From positions 1 to 45,159 of the forward strand of contig CAJUHS010000020.1 of NCBI GenBank assembly GCA_910586535.1: a stretch of DNA of 45,159 nucleotides. The letters run 5' to 3'. The position numbers were made by a program, and so were the translations under genes. Positions 23,865 to 32,484 of this stretch are shown here, one piece after another. Below the pieces are notes generated by a model. The model ran no database searches. It saw only the letters and a program-made list of their open reading frames with translations, and had not been told where the DNA came from. This DNA comes from an uncultured Oscillospiraceae bacterium (GTDB taxonomy: Bacteria > Bacillota > Clostridia > Oscillospirales > Ruminococcaceae). Position 1 is the stretch's first letter. Every line of letters begins with the position of its first letter.

Positions 23865-24491
23865 ATGAACTCATCCAAACTTGCAGCTCTTACCTTTGAC
23901 GACGGACCCAACACCGTCACCACTCCGCAGGTGCTTGACGTTCTTGAAAAGCACAATGTTACCGCCACCTTTTTCGTGATCGGAAACAACATTACTCCCG
24001 AAAGCTCCGAGGTCATGCTCCGCGCTGTAAAAATGGGGTGCGGGATAGAAAACCATTCCCGCACCCATTCGGATATGACTAAAATGTCCGCAGGGGAAAT
24101 TTCGGCTGAAATAAGCTTTACCTCCGGTGCGATCGAAAAAGTTGCTGGCAGACGTCCCGAATTTTTTCGTCCGCCTTACATAGCCTGCGGTCAGCAGATG
24201 TTCGATACAATAGACCTGACCTTTATCTGCGGCATTGGCGCTGACGACTGGAACGAAGAAATATCCGCAGACGAGCGTTTCCGCCGCATAACGGAGCAGG
24301 TCAGCGACGGCTCGGTAATACTGCTCCACGACATGGAGGGAAATTTCCGCACCGTTGAAGCCATAGACAGGATAATTCCCGCAATGAAAGCAGACGGGTA
24401 CGAGTTTGTTACCGTGTCGGAGCTGTTCTCGCGTAAAGGAATCGTACCAAAGAAAAACATCATTTACACAAACGTATTTCAGGACAAATAG
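23865..24491 (+). CDS. polysaccharide deacetylase family protein
   Basis: A 208-aa NodB-domain protein; ATG after GAAAGGAAG. The motifs are all present: TFDDGPN (catalytic Asp and metal Asp), NHSRTHSDM (HxxxH metal ligands), RPPY and ILLHDM. It removes acetyl groups from glycans such as peptidoglycan GlcNAc, by family knowledge. There is no signal peptide or membrane segment, which is unusual for a wall-acting enzyme; a cytoplasmic substrate or non-classical export is possible. Its 3' end overlaps the opposite-strand gene by 13 bases. Confidence 0.9.
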   Translation: MNSSKLAALTFDDGPNTVTTPQVLDVLEKHNVTATFFVIGNNITPESSEVMLRAVKMGCGIENHSRTHSDMTKMSAGEISAEISFTSGAIEKVAGRRPEFFRPPYIACGQQMFDTIDLTFICGIGADDWNEEISADERFRRITEQVSDGSVILLHDMEGNFRTVEAIDRIIPAMKADGYEFVTVSELFSRKGIVPKKNIIYTNVFQDK

Positions 24492-25081
24492 TCCGCCGCG
24501 ATAATTCCGCCCGTAAAGCCGAAGCTCTTGCTGAGCGCGCGGCAGTCGGCAGTACCCCTGCCTCCCCATGAAGAAAAAGTAAGTACCCCGCCTTTGGAAA
24601 TGCCCGTTACGGTAATGTAGTGCCAGCTCATTTTACCCGTGCGGACTTTTCCCGAAGCGGGGTACTTTATTTTATAAGGCAGTCCCTTAAAGGAAAATCC
24701 CACGCGGACGATAACGGGCGCGCCGCTGTTCAGCGAACGGAAAATAATTTCTTCAAGCTTTTTTTCGTGAAGTTTCTGCTCGGGAATATACGAAAATTTT
24801 CTTCCGCTTTTTTCGGTAAGTATCTTTGCGAGCCTGCGGGGGAATATGCCGAGAAAATTCCTCCTGCCCTTATAGAAAGTTTCGTCCCGAAGCTTTTCCG
24901 CAAAGGCCGCATACTCAGGAAATGGTATCTCTCCACAGGCTTTTCCCGAAAGCCAAAGCAGTACGTCGCAGGCGGCGATCATTCCGCAGCCGCTTGACGA
25001 AACGGCCTTGCCGAAAAGCTTTTGGTCGCCTCCGTAAAGATATCCGCTGCCGGTTTTTATTTTTAAGTAGCCGAGCTCCAA
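24479..25081 (-). CDS. papain-fold (C39-like) cysteine peptidase-like protein
   Basis: A 200-aa protein. The best start is TTG 25081, placed 6 bases after AAAGGAGGG; longer readings run into upstream non-coding sequence. A Cys in SSSGCGMIAACDVLLWLSG, a His in SWHYITVTGI and a following FSSWGGRG block fit the catalytic order Cys-His of papain-like and C39 peptidases. No signal peptide is seen. It is divergent from the SpoIIE-like gene and convergent with the deacetylase. It is shorter than the C39 protein at 22565 and only distantly similar. Activity is inferred from residue order. Confidence 0.75.
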   Translation of the reverse strand: MELGYLKIKTGSGYLYGGDQKLFGKAVSSSGCGMIAACDVLLWLSGKACGEIPFPEYAAFAEKLRDETFYKGRRNFLGIFPRRLAKILTEKSGRKFSYIPEQKLHEKKLEEIIFRSLNSGAPVIVRVGFSFKGLPYKIKYPASGKVRTGKMSWHYITVTGISKGGVLTFSSWGGRGTADCRALSKSFGFTGGIIAADYLS

Positions 25082-25220
25082 AACCGTCCCTCCTTTTAGG
25101 ATAAGATTATAGCACATTTTTCTTACTGGTTCAACCGTAATTTTGCACCTAAATATGACAGAATATATTTGTTTGTCTGTGGTACAATTATTCCAAAAAT
25201 CGGAAGGAATGTGACGGCAA

Positions 25221-27512
25221 ATGAAGTTAAAAGAGAAAAAAATACCTGTTTCCGAAGAATCGGAGCGCATTTCAAAAGCGGCAGTGAATCCTGTTGCCGC
25301 GCTTTTTTTATCGGCATTTTTCGGATTTCTCGCCGCGGGGACAAGACTCGGGGGAAACGGAGCGCCCCTCTGTACCGCAATAACGGCGGTTGTTCCGACG
25401 TTCAGCGGCTTTGCGGCTTTTATAGGTGCTATGGCTTCGTTTTTCGTAAGCGGTACTTTTTCCGCGCATGTGACAGAGATGATAGCTATGCCGGCGGTGA
25501 TTTTTGCCAGAGCGACGCTGTCCTCGGTTTTCGGCAGGAAAATCGGTTACGCGGCTTCGGCGGGGCTTGCCGCGGCAGGGTACATAATATGCGGACTTGC
25601 CGCGTCTATGGCGTACAAGATCACGGCGGCACTGATACTGGCGATAATTTTTCGGGGAGCAGTATGCGGTGCGGCGGCGTACTTTTTTTCAAAGCTTCTT
25701 AGGGCGGCTGAGGATGGTTCGGTATTTGCCTCGGAAACAAAGATCGCTCTTGCGGCGGTTTACGTTCTTGCGGTATGTATGCTGGGAGGGATAGGCTTCG
25801 GAGCTTTTAACGCGGGCAGGATCGCTGGCGCGTTTGCAATTCTGGCTGCCTCGTTCAGGTACGGTTTTGCGGGAGGCGCGGCGGTCGGGGCGCTGTCTGC
25901 TTTTGCGTTCGGAACGATAACTCCCTCCATGACTTCCACGGCGGCGATAGCTGTCTGCGCTGGAACTGCGGCGGGATATGTTTCTGGAAAAAGCAAGCTT
26001 TACTCTGCGGCTGCGTTTTTGGGAACTGTTTTTGCAGGCTCTCTGATATACGGTATGCCCTCCGATTCGGCAAAGCTCATAGCTGACGCGACCGTAGCTG
26101 CGGCTGCATTTTACGTTGTACCGGAAAAGCTCTACAGCAAGCCTTTCGGCAGGACTTCCGCGCCTGTTTCCGCCGCCGCTGTTCAGTCTTCGGACAAACT
26201 TAAATTCGCCGCGGCGGCTGTTGCGGACGTTCGGGAAAGCTTCTCAAAGGCTGCCGAGGTGCTTGAAAGAGGAGACTTTGAAAATGATATTTCAGCGTCG
26301 GTGTGCGGAAAGGTCTGCGCCGCGTGCAGGAACGGCGCGTTCTGCGGAGACAGTCCGGAACACCGCACGGAAGCTTTTTTCCGTCCCGCGGAGGCTGTGC
26401 TCAGGAAAAAAGGCTTTATCACCGAAAGGGAGCTTCCCGATACTTTGGATCACTGTCCGCGGCGGTCTGCGCTTGCCGAGGCTTTCAACGAAATGTACAG
26501 GCTGACCCGAATGGAAAAGCGGTCGGGCGATCTGAACGGCAGTATGAGGGAGCTTACTCTCGAGCAGCTTTCCGAGACAGAGGATATGCTGAGATATCTG
26601 AGCTCAGGTTCGGAAACTTTCCTTTCCTGCGATGAAAACCTTTCGGAGAGGTTCTGCGCGGTACTTAAAGAATACGGCGCGAAGAAGCCCTCGGCTGCGG
26701 CTCTTTTTGACAGCGGAGGCAGGCTGTACGCCGAATGCTTTTACAGCGGACGGCTTTCCGAAAAGCCGGAGACCTTAGCTGAGCGTTTCTGCGAGGTTTC
26801 CGACAGAGAGCTTGACAAGCCCTTATCCGTTACGCTGGATGGAATAACGCACCTGAGCTTCCACGAGACAACGGTTTATGAGGCGGAAATAGGCAGGGCG
26901 GGAGTAAGCGGCAGGGAAAAGATCAGCGGCGATTCGGACGCGGTCTTCCGCGACGGTTCGGGAAATCTGTGCGTGCTGCTTTCGGACGGTATGGGCAGCG
27001 GTATGAGGGCGGCTGTGGAAAGCCGTATGACGGTATCCGTAATGACGAGAATGATACGTGCCGGACTTGGCTCTGACGCGGCGGTCAGAATGCTGAACGG
27101 ACTGCTGATAACAAAGTCCCCGGAAGAGATTTTTGCAACTGTGGACTTTCTTAAAATAAATCTTTTCACCGGAAAAGCCGAGCTTGTCAAGCTTGGAGCG
27201 GCTCAGACCTTTATCAAGACCCACGGTACGGTCAAGACCGTTGAAAGCCGCACTACCCCCTTGGGTATTGTGGGAAGCTGCGAGATAGACAAGCGTACGG
27301 CTCTGCTGTCGGACGGAGACGAGGTGGTGATGATAACCGACGGCATATGCGAGGAGTGCTTTCCGAGGGTGCGGGAGCTTATGCTGAGTCTTGGAGTCAC
27401 CGCTCAGGACTGCGCCGAAAGAATAGTCGCCGAGGCAGAAAAAGGAAAAGAGGACGACCCCTCCAGACAGGACGATAAGACCGTGTATGTTGTTAAAATC
27501 CACAAAATCTGA
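25221..27512 (+). CDS. spoIIE: SpoIIE-family membrane PP2C phosphatase
   Basis: A 763-aa protein; ATG after GGAAGGAATG. Residues about 25-290 contain around ten hydrophobic segments, as in SpoIIE of Bacillus. A cytoplasmic linker (about 300-550) includes a Cys cluster (CGKVCAACRNGAFCGDSPEHR). Residues about 555-760 are the PP2C/SpoIIE domain: VLLSDGMGSGMRAAVES holds the metal Asp and DEVVMITDGICEECF the second one. In sporulation it dephosphorylates SpoIIAA to activate sigma-F. The window also carries spo0A, but no sigF operon. Full domain order and length support orthology. Confidence 0.9.
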   Translation: MKLKEKKIPVSEESERISKAAVNPVAALFLSAFFGFLAAGTRLGGNGAPLCTAITAVVPTFSGFAAFIGAMASFFVSGTFSAHVTEMIAMPAVIFARATLSSVFGRKIGYAASAGLAAAGYIICGLAASMAYKITAALILAIIFRGAVCGAAAYFFSKLLRAAEDGSVFASETKIALAAVYVLAVCMLGGIGFGAFNAGRIAGAFAILAASFRYGFAGGAAVGALSAFAFGTITPSMTSTAAIAVCAGTAAGYVSGKSKLYSAAAFLGTVFAGSLIYGMPSDSAKLIADATVAAAAFYVVPEKLYSKPFGRTSAPVSAAAVQSSDKLKFAAAAVADVRESFSKAAEVLERGDFENDISASVCGKVCAACRNGAFCGDSPEHRTEAFFRPAEAVLRKKGFITERELPDTLDHCPRRSALAEAFNEMYRLTRMEKRSGDLNGSMRELTLEQLSETEDMLRYLSSGSETFLSCDENLSERFCAVLKEYGAKKPSAAALFDSGGRLYAECFYSGRLSEKPETLAERFCEVSDRELDKPLSVTLDGITHLSFHETTVYEAEIGRAGVSGREKISGDSDAVFRDGSGNLCVLLSDGMGSGMRAAVESRMTVSVMTRMIRAGLGSDAAVRMLNGLLITKSPEEIFATVDFLKINLFTGKAELVKLGAAQTFIKTHGTVKTVESRTTPLGIVGSCEIDKRTALLSDGDEVVMITDGICEECFPRVRELMLSLGVTAQDCAERIVAEAEKGKEDDPSRQDDKTVYVVKIHKI

Positions 27513-27900
27513 CCTGTAAAATTTTTAATTATGTTGTTGGTTTTTCACATTTTTAATGTAGTTTTATCCCAAAAATTACAATCTAATACAAAAAATGGCT
27601 TTTTTATCCTTGTTGCTTGCAAAAATTATGTGCAATTTGCACCAATTTAGTATAATTTTTACATCAATGTTATAAAAATTTACTAAAAGGCTTGCTTTTT
27701 GATACATAATCTGTTAAAATATAAACATAAAGAAGCATGACCGTGGCATAATGTCCGCCGTATTGGAAACGACAGGACGTATCCCGGTTTTTCGGCGCGG
27801 AATATTGTCTTCCGAACGGACAAAACGGGGCTGACGCCCGGGGCGTTTGTTAAATTACGGGGCTGCGGAGTTTTGCCCCCTTGTTGAAGGAGCTTTTAAT
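27513..27900. other. intergenic region with long leader before the glycogen operon
   Basis: AT-rich to 27720, with the promoter at 27692-27720. The leader from about 27727 to 27900 is GC-rich, around 170 bases, and contains short self-complementary runs such as GGGC-TGAC-GCCC. No riboswitch class is recognised. It could carry post-transcriptional control of glgB. Confidence 0.5.
27692..27720 (+). promoter_or_regulatory. promoter of the glgBCDA operon
   Basis: TTGCTT, a 17-base spacer and TAAAAT, about 180 bases before the first gene. Confidence 0.6.
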
Positions 27901-29976
27901 ATGGCAAAAAACGGCAAAATATTTGCGGAGGGCTATGAGTTTCCCCTCCACGTCTTTCATGAAGGTACCAACTATACCGCGTTCGATTTTTTCGGAGCGC
28001 ACAAGGGTAAAAAGGACGGAAAGGACGGGGTGTTCTTCAGGGTGTGGGCTCCCCACGCAAAATCCGTTTCAATTGTCGGCGATTTCAACAGCTGGGACCG
28101 CAGTAAAAATCCCATGGAACAGCTCGCAGACCCTACGGTGTGGGAAATATTCCTGCCGGATGTGGAACAGTATTTTGCCTATAAATACAGCGTTGAGACC
28201 GCCCACAGAAGCGTTGTGATGAAAGCCGATCCGTTCGGTGCGCACATGGAGACCCGCCCGAACACGGCTACCAAATATTTTGATATCGACAGCTATAAAT
28301 GGGAGGACGAAAAGTGGTTTAAGGAAAGAGATTCCAAGAATATCTACCGCAGTCCCATGAACATTTACGAGGCTCATCTGGGCTCGTGGAGAACTTACGA
28401 AAACGGCAAACCCTTCAGCTATGTTAAATTTGCCGAGGAGATGATACCCTATCTTCAGGATATGGGGTACACTCACCTTGAACTTATGCCTTTGGCGGAG
28501 TACCCCTTTGACGGTTCATGGGGCTATCAGATAATCGGTTACTTTGCGCCCACGTCGCGCTACGGAACACCCGAAGACATGATGAAGATGGTGGATATGT
28601 TCCACCAGGCGGGGATCGGAGTTATCCTTGACTGGGTGCCCGCTCACTTCCCCAAGGACGCTGCGGGGCTTTTCGAGTTCGACGGAGACTGCTGCTACGA
28701 ATACAGCGACCCCCTCAAAAAAGAGCACGCTTCATGGGGTACGAGAGTGTTTGATTTCGGCAAGCCCGAAGTACAGTCTTTCCTTATTTCCAACGCCGTT
28801 TACTGGCTGGAAAAATTTCATATAGATGGTCTTCGCGTTGACGCGGTGGCTTCAATGCTGTATCTTGACTACGACCGCAGAGAATGGCGTCCCAATAAGG
28901 ACGGCGGCAACGAGAACTATGAGGCTATAGAATTTTTGAGAAAGCTTAACACAGCCGTTTTCGGCAGGTGCGGGAACATACTTATGATCGCGGAGGAGTC
29001 AACTGCATGGCCTCTGGTAACAAAACCTGCGGACGTTGGAGGTCTTGGCTTCAACTTTAAGTGGAACATGGGCTGGATGAACGACATGATGGACTACATG
29101 AAAATGGATCCGATCTTCCGCGCAAACAACCACGGAAAGCTTACGTTCTCATTCTTCTACAGCTTCAGCGAAAACTATATACTCCCCATTTCCCACGACG
29201 AGGTAGTACACGGAAAGGCTTCGCTGTTTAACAAGATGAGCGGCAGGAGCATGGAGGAGAAGTTTGCTTCCCTGCGCGCTTTCCTCGGATATATGTTCGC
29301 GCACCCCGGCAAAAAGCTGAACTTCATGGGAAGCGAGTTCGCTCAGGTGATCGAGTGGAACTTCAAGCAGGGTCTGGATTGGCTGCTGCTTGACTATGAC
29401 AGCCATAAAAAGATACAGGATTTCAGCAGAGACCTTAACAAGTTCTATCTCAGCGCGTCTCCGCTGTGGGAAAACGACGAGTCATGGGAGGGCTTCTCCT
29501 GGATATGCCACGACGACTATATGCAGAGCGTTATCTCGTTTAGGCGTATAGACAGAAACGGTAAGGAGATAGTCGCTGTCTGCAACTTCGTTCCCGTCGC
29601 GCGGGACGGCTACCGCATAGGCGTTCCATACGAGGGCGTGTACGAGCAGGCTTTTTCCAGCGACGATGTGAAATATGGCGGAACAGGACTTGTCCAAAAC
29701 GGAAAGCTTAAATCCGAGGACTATGCTATGCACGGATACGAGCAGTCCATAGTTATGGATATACCCGCAATGAGCGTAATGTATTTCACGGTTACGCCAA
29801 AGAAAAAACGTACCGAAAAGGCTAAAACGGACGCAAACGCGTCTGCCGATAAAACAAAATCAACCGCAAAGGAGGCGAAGACCCAAACAGCAGCCAAGGC
29901 TTCCAAGCCTGCGGCAAAAAAGCCGGCGGGCAAGGCAGGAAAATCGGGAAAAACAGCTCCCAAAAGCAAAAAATAA
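27901..29976 (+). CDS. glgB: 1,4-alpha-glucan branching enzyme (first copy) with basic tail
   Basis: A 691-aa GH13 enzyme; ATG 27901 follows GAAGGAG. It makes alpha-1,6 branches in glycogen. A CBM48 module (about 20-125: FFRVWAPHAKSVSIVGDFNSW) precedes the barrel. Catalytic residues are in GLRVDAVAS (Asp nucleophile), MIAEEST (Glu) and ISHDEVVHG (Asp). The C-terminal beta domain ends near residue 635. A ~55-residue tail then follows, made mostly of Lys, Ala, Thr and Pro with repeated AAKK/PAGKAGKSGK patterns like histone H1 tails. It is first in the glgB-glgC-glgD-glgA operon, 32 bases from glgC. Confidence 0.95.
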   Translation: MAKNGKIFAEGYEFPLHVFHEGTNYTAFDFFGAHKGKKDGKDGVFFRVWAPHAKSVSIVGDFNSWDRSKNPMEQLADPTVWEIFLPDVEQYFAYKYSVETAHRSVVMKADPFGAHMETRPNTATKYFDIDSYKWEDEKWFKERDSKNIYRSPMNIYEAHLGSWRTYENGKPFSYVKFAEEMIPYLQDMGYTHLELMPLAEYPFDGSWGYQIIGYFAPTSRYGTPEDMMKMVDMFHQAGIGVILDWVPAHFPKDAAGLFEFDGDCCYEYSDPLKKEHASWGTRVFDFGKPEVQSFLISNAVYWLEKFHIDGLRVDAVASMLYLDYDRREWRPNKDGGNENYEAIEFLRKLNTAVFGRCGNILMIAEESTAWPLVTKPADVGGLGFNFKWNMGWMNDMMDYMKMDPIFRANNHGKLTFSFFYSFSENYILPISHDEVVHGKASLFNKMSGRSMEEKFASLRAFLGYMFAHPGKKLNFMGSEFAQVIEWNFKQGLDWLLLDYDSHKKIQDFSRDLNKFYLSASPLWENDESWEGFSWICHDDYMQSVISFRRIDRNGKEIVAVCNFVPVARDGYRIGVPYEGVYEQAFSSDDVKYGGTGLVQNGKLKSEDYAMHGYEQSIVMDIPAMSVMYFTVTPKKKRTEKAKTDANASADKTKSTAKEAKTQTAAKASKPAAKKPAGKAGKSGKTAPKSKK

Positions 29977-30008
29977 TCCCAACATGAAACATGAGGAGGA
30001 TATAACTA

Positions 30009-31214
30009 ATGTATACAACTAAGAAAGAATGCGTTGCGATGCTGCTTGCCGGCGGTCAGGGAAGCCGTCTGTACGCTCTTACCCACGATATGGCAAAGCC
30101 TGCGGTTCCATATGGAGGAAAATACCGCATTATCGACTTTCCGCTTTCAAACTGTGTAAATTCGGGTATTGACACCGTAGGCGTACTTACCCAGTACCAG
30201 CCCTTGGTACTCAACGACTATATCGGCAACGGTCAGCCGTGGGATCTTGACAAGCAGTACGGCGGAGCACACTGTCTGCCTCCTTACCAGACCGCTCTGG
30301 GCGCGGAATGGTATAAGGGTACCGCAAACGCTATCTATCAGAATATCGCTTTTGTTGAACGCTACGCTCCCGAATATGTTATCATTCTTTCGGGCGACCA
30401 CATCTACAAGATGGACTACAACAAAATGCTTGAATTTCACAAGAAAAAGGGAGCGGACGCTACCATTGCCGTTCAGACAGTTACGCTTGAGGAAGCTACC
30501 CGTCTCGGAATCATGACCGCCAACGAGGACGATATTATCACCGAGTTCGAGGAAAAGCCGAAGCACCCCAAGTCCACGCTGGCTTCAATGGGTATCTACA
30601 TCTTCACATGGAGCAAGCTGAAGCAGTATCTTATCGAAAACGAAAACAACCCCAACGAAGACAAGGACTTCGGTAAGGCGATTATTCCGAATATGCTCAA
30701 TGCCGGTGAAAAAATGGTTGCTTATCCGTTTGAGGGATACTGGAGAGACGTTGGTACTCTCGATTCCCTTTGGGAGGCAAACATGGATCTCCTGAACCCC
30801 AATATCCCTATAGACCTTTACGATCCCGACTGGAAGATGTACTCCAGAAATCCGATCATGCCTCCTCAGTATATCGGTGCAGATGCTGTTATTGAGAACT
30901 CCATGGTTACGGACGGCTGCTCCGTTAACGGAACTGTTGACTTCTCCATTCTGTTCGAGGGTGTTACCGTCGAGGCGGGAGCCACAGTTACCGACTCCAT
31001 TATCATGCCCGGCTCCGTTATCAAGTCGGGAGCTATCGTTGAATACGCTATCGTCGGCGAGAACTGCGTTGTCGAAGCGGGAGCCCAAATAGGCGCAAGA
31101 CCCGAAACTATAGAGAACCGCGACGACTGGGGCATTGCCGTAGTGGGACACAACATCACTATTTCCGCAGACGCAAAGGTTCTTCCCAAGCAGATAATTT
31201 CGGAAAACATCTGA
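30009..31214 (+). CDS. glgC: glucose-1-phosphate adenylyltransferase, catalytic subunit
   Basis: A 401-aa enzyme that makes ADP-glucose from ATP and glucose-1-phosphate, the first committed step of glycogen synthesis. The nucleotide-binding signature MLLAGGQGSRLYALT and PAVPYGGKYRIIDFPLSNC are intact. The sugar-phosphate region FEEKPKHPK and the metal Asp in ILSGDHIYKMDY are present. The C-terminal left-handed beta helix (about 290-400) carries hexapeptide-like repeats. It is followed after 88 bases by glgD, with which it forms a heteromeric enzyme in Firmicutes. Confidence 0.96.
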   Translation: MYTTKKECVAMLLAGGQGSRLYALTHDMAKPAVPYGGKYRIIDFPLSNCVNSGIDTVGVLTQYQPLVLNDYIGNGQPWDLDKQYGGAHCLPPYQTALGAEWYKGTANAIYQNIAFVERYAPEYVIILSGDHIYKMDYNKMLEFHKKKGADATIAVQTVTLEEATRLGIMTANEDDIITEFEEKPKHPKSTLASMGIYIFTWSKLKQYLIENENNPNEDKDFGKAIIPNMLNAGEKMVAYPFEGYWRDVGTLDSLWEANMDLLNPNIPIDLYDPDWKMYSRNPIMPPQYIGADAVIENSMVTDGCSVNGTVDFSILFEGVTVEAGATVTDSIIMPGSVIKSGAIVEYAIVGENCVVEAGAQIGARPETIENRDDWGIAVVGHNITISADAKVLPKQIISENI

Positions 31215-31302
31215 CACAGGGCGCGTATTTTCCACGAACAAAACCATTTTAAACATTAGGTGAAAGGAGTTATGCTCTCTTTCGGGAGCATGGAAAATAA
31301 TT

Positions 31303-32427
31303 ATGAGCAGCAACAGAAGTGTTTTAGGTTTGATTTTTTCAAATATGCACGACAGCACGATCCCAGACCTGACCAAGGAAAGAACTATGGGTTCGGTGCT
31401 TTTCGGCGGACGCTACCGTTTGATTGATTTCCCGCTCTCCAATATGGTGAACAGCGGTATCGACGAGGTGGGCGTTATCACAAAGTCCAACTACCAGTCA
31501 CTGCTTGACCACCTGGGAAGCGGCAGGGAATGGGATTTGGCAAGAAAGATCGGCGGCCTCCACTTGCTTCCGCCTTTCAGCCACGTTCAGAGCGGTATGT
31601 ACCGCGGCAGACTGGAGGCTCTCTACGGAGTATGGAACTTCATCAAGACCTCTAATGCCGACTATGTGGTGCTGTCCGACTGCGACGCGGTAACAAGCAT
31701 CGACTTCTCAAAGGTGGTTGACTACCACATCGAAAACGGTGCGGACATTACTGCCGTCTACGCAAAGGACGTTATTACCTCCGAGCAGGCTCAGAACGCC
31801 ACGGTGTTCAGCATAAACGACGACGACAGAGTTGTGGACGTACTGCTTAATCCTCATATCAGCGGAGCCTGCAATATCTCCCTGAATATGTTCGTGCTTT
31901 CAAAGGAATTTCTTAAAAATATTGTTCTCGAAGCGGCTTCAAAGAGCCTGTACAGCTTTGAGCAGGCAATTTTGCAGGGCAGAACCCACGAGTACAAGAT
32001 CATGGCGTACCGTCACGATGGTTTTTTCTGCAAGATCACTTCCATGGAGACTTTCTACAAGGCGAATATGTCTCTGCTTAACAGCGATAACCGCTCCAAG
32101 CTGTTCCCCGAAAACAGACCCGTTTACACAAAGGTACGCGACAACCCGCCCACAAAATTCGGTATCGGAGCAAGCGTTAAAAATTCCCTTATCGGCGACG
32201 GCTGTATTATCGAGGGTACTGTTGAAAACTGCGTGCTCTTCCGCGGAGTAAAGGTAGGCAAGGGTGCGGCAGTCAAGAATTCAATCCTAATGCAGGATAC
32301 TGCAATCGGAGCAAAATGCGATATCAACAACGTTATTACCGATAAAAATGTTAAGATCAGCGATATGAGAATGCTCACCGGCTCTCAGAACTACCCGCTG
32401 TTCCTTGGCAAGGGAGCGGTTATCTGA
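31303..32427 (+). CDS. glgD: ADP-glucose pyrophosphorylase regulatory subunit GlgD
   Basis: A 374-aa GlgC paralogue. The signature loop GGxGxRL is absent (it begins VLGLIFSNMHDSTIPDLTKE), and the DFPLSNMVNSGIDEVG block remains. In Bacillus-type and Clostridia-type operons this subunit is poorly active alone and raises activity of GlgC. The beta-helix C-terminus (about 285-374) is present. The start is the ATG after the GAAAGGAG/GGAG region. An 88-base gap to glgC contains no separate promoter that I can see. Confidence 0.93.
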   Translation: MSSNRSVLGLIFSNMHDSTIPDLTKERTMGSVLFGGRYRLIDFPLSNMVNSGIDEVGVITKSNYQSLLDHLGSGREWDLARKIGGLHLLPPFSHVQSGMYRGRLEALYGVWNFIKTSNADYVVLSDCDAVTSIDFSKVVDYHIENGADITAVYAKDVITSEQAQNATVFSINDDDRVVDVLLNPHISGACNISLNMFVLSKEFLKNIVLEAASKSLYSFEQAILQGRTHEYKIMAYRHDGFFCKITSMETFYKANMSLLNSDNRSKLFPENRPVYTKVRDNPPTKFGIGASVKNSLIGDGCIIEGTVENCVLFRGVKVGKGAAVKNSILMQDTAIGAKCDINNVITDKNVKISDMRMLTGSQNYPLFLGKGAVI

Positions 32428-32484
32428 TCCTTGCTTCCTGCCTCTAAACCCTCTTGCATCTAATAGGAAAGGACTTGTTAAGCT

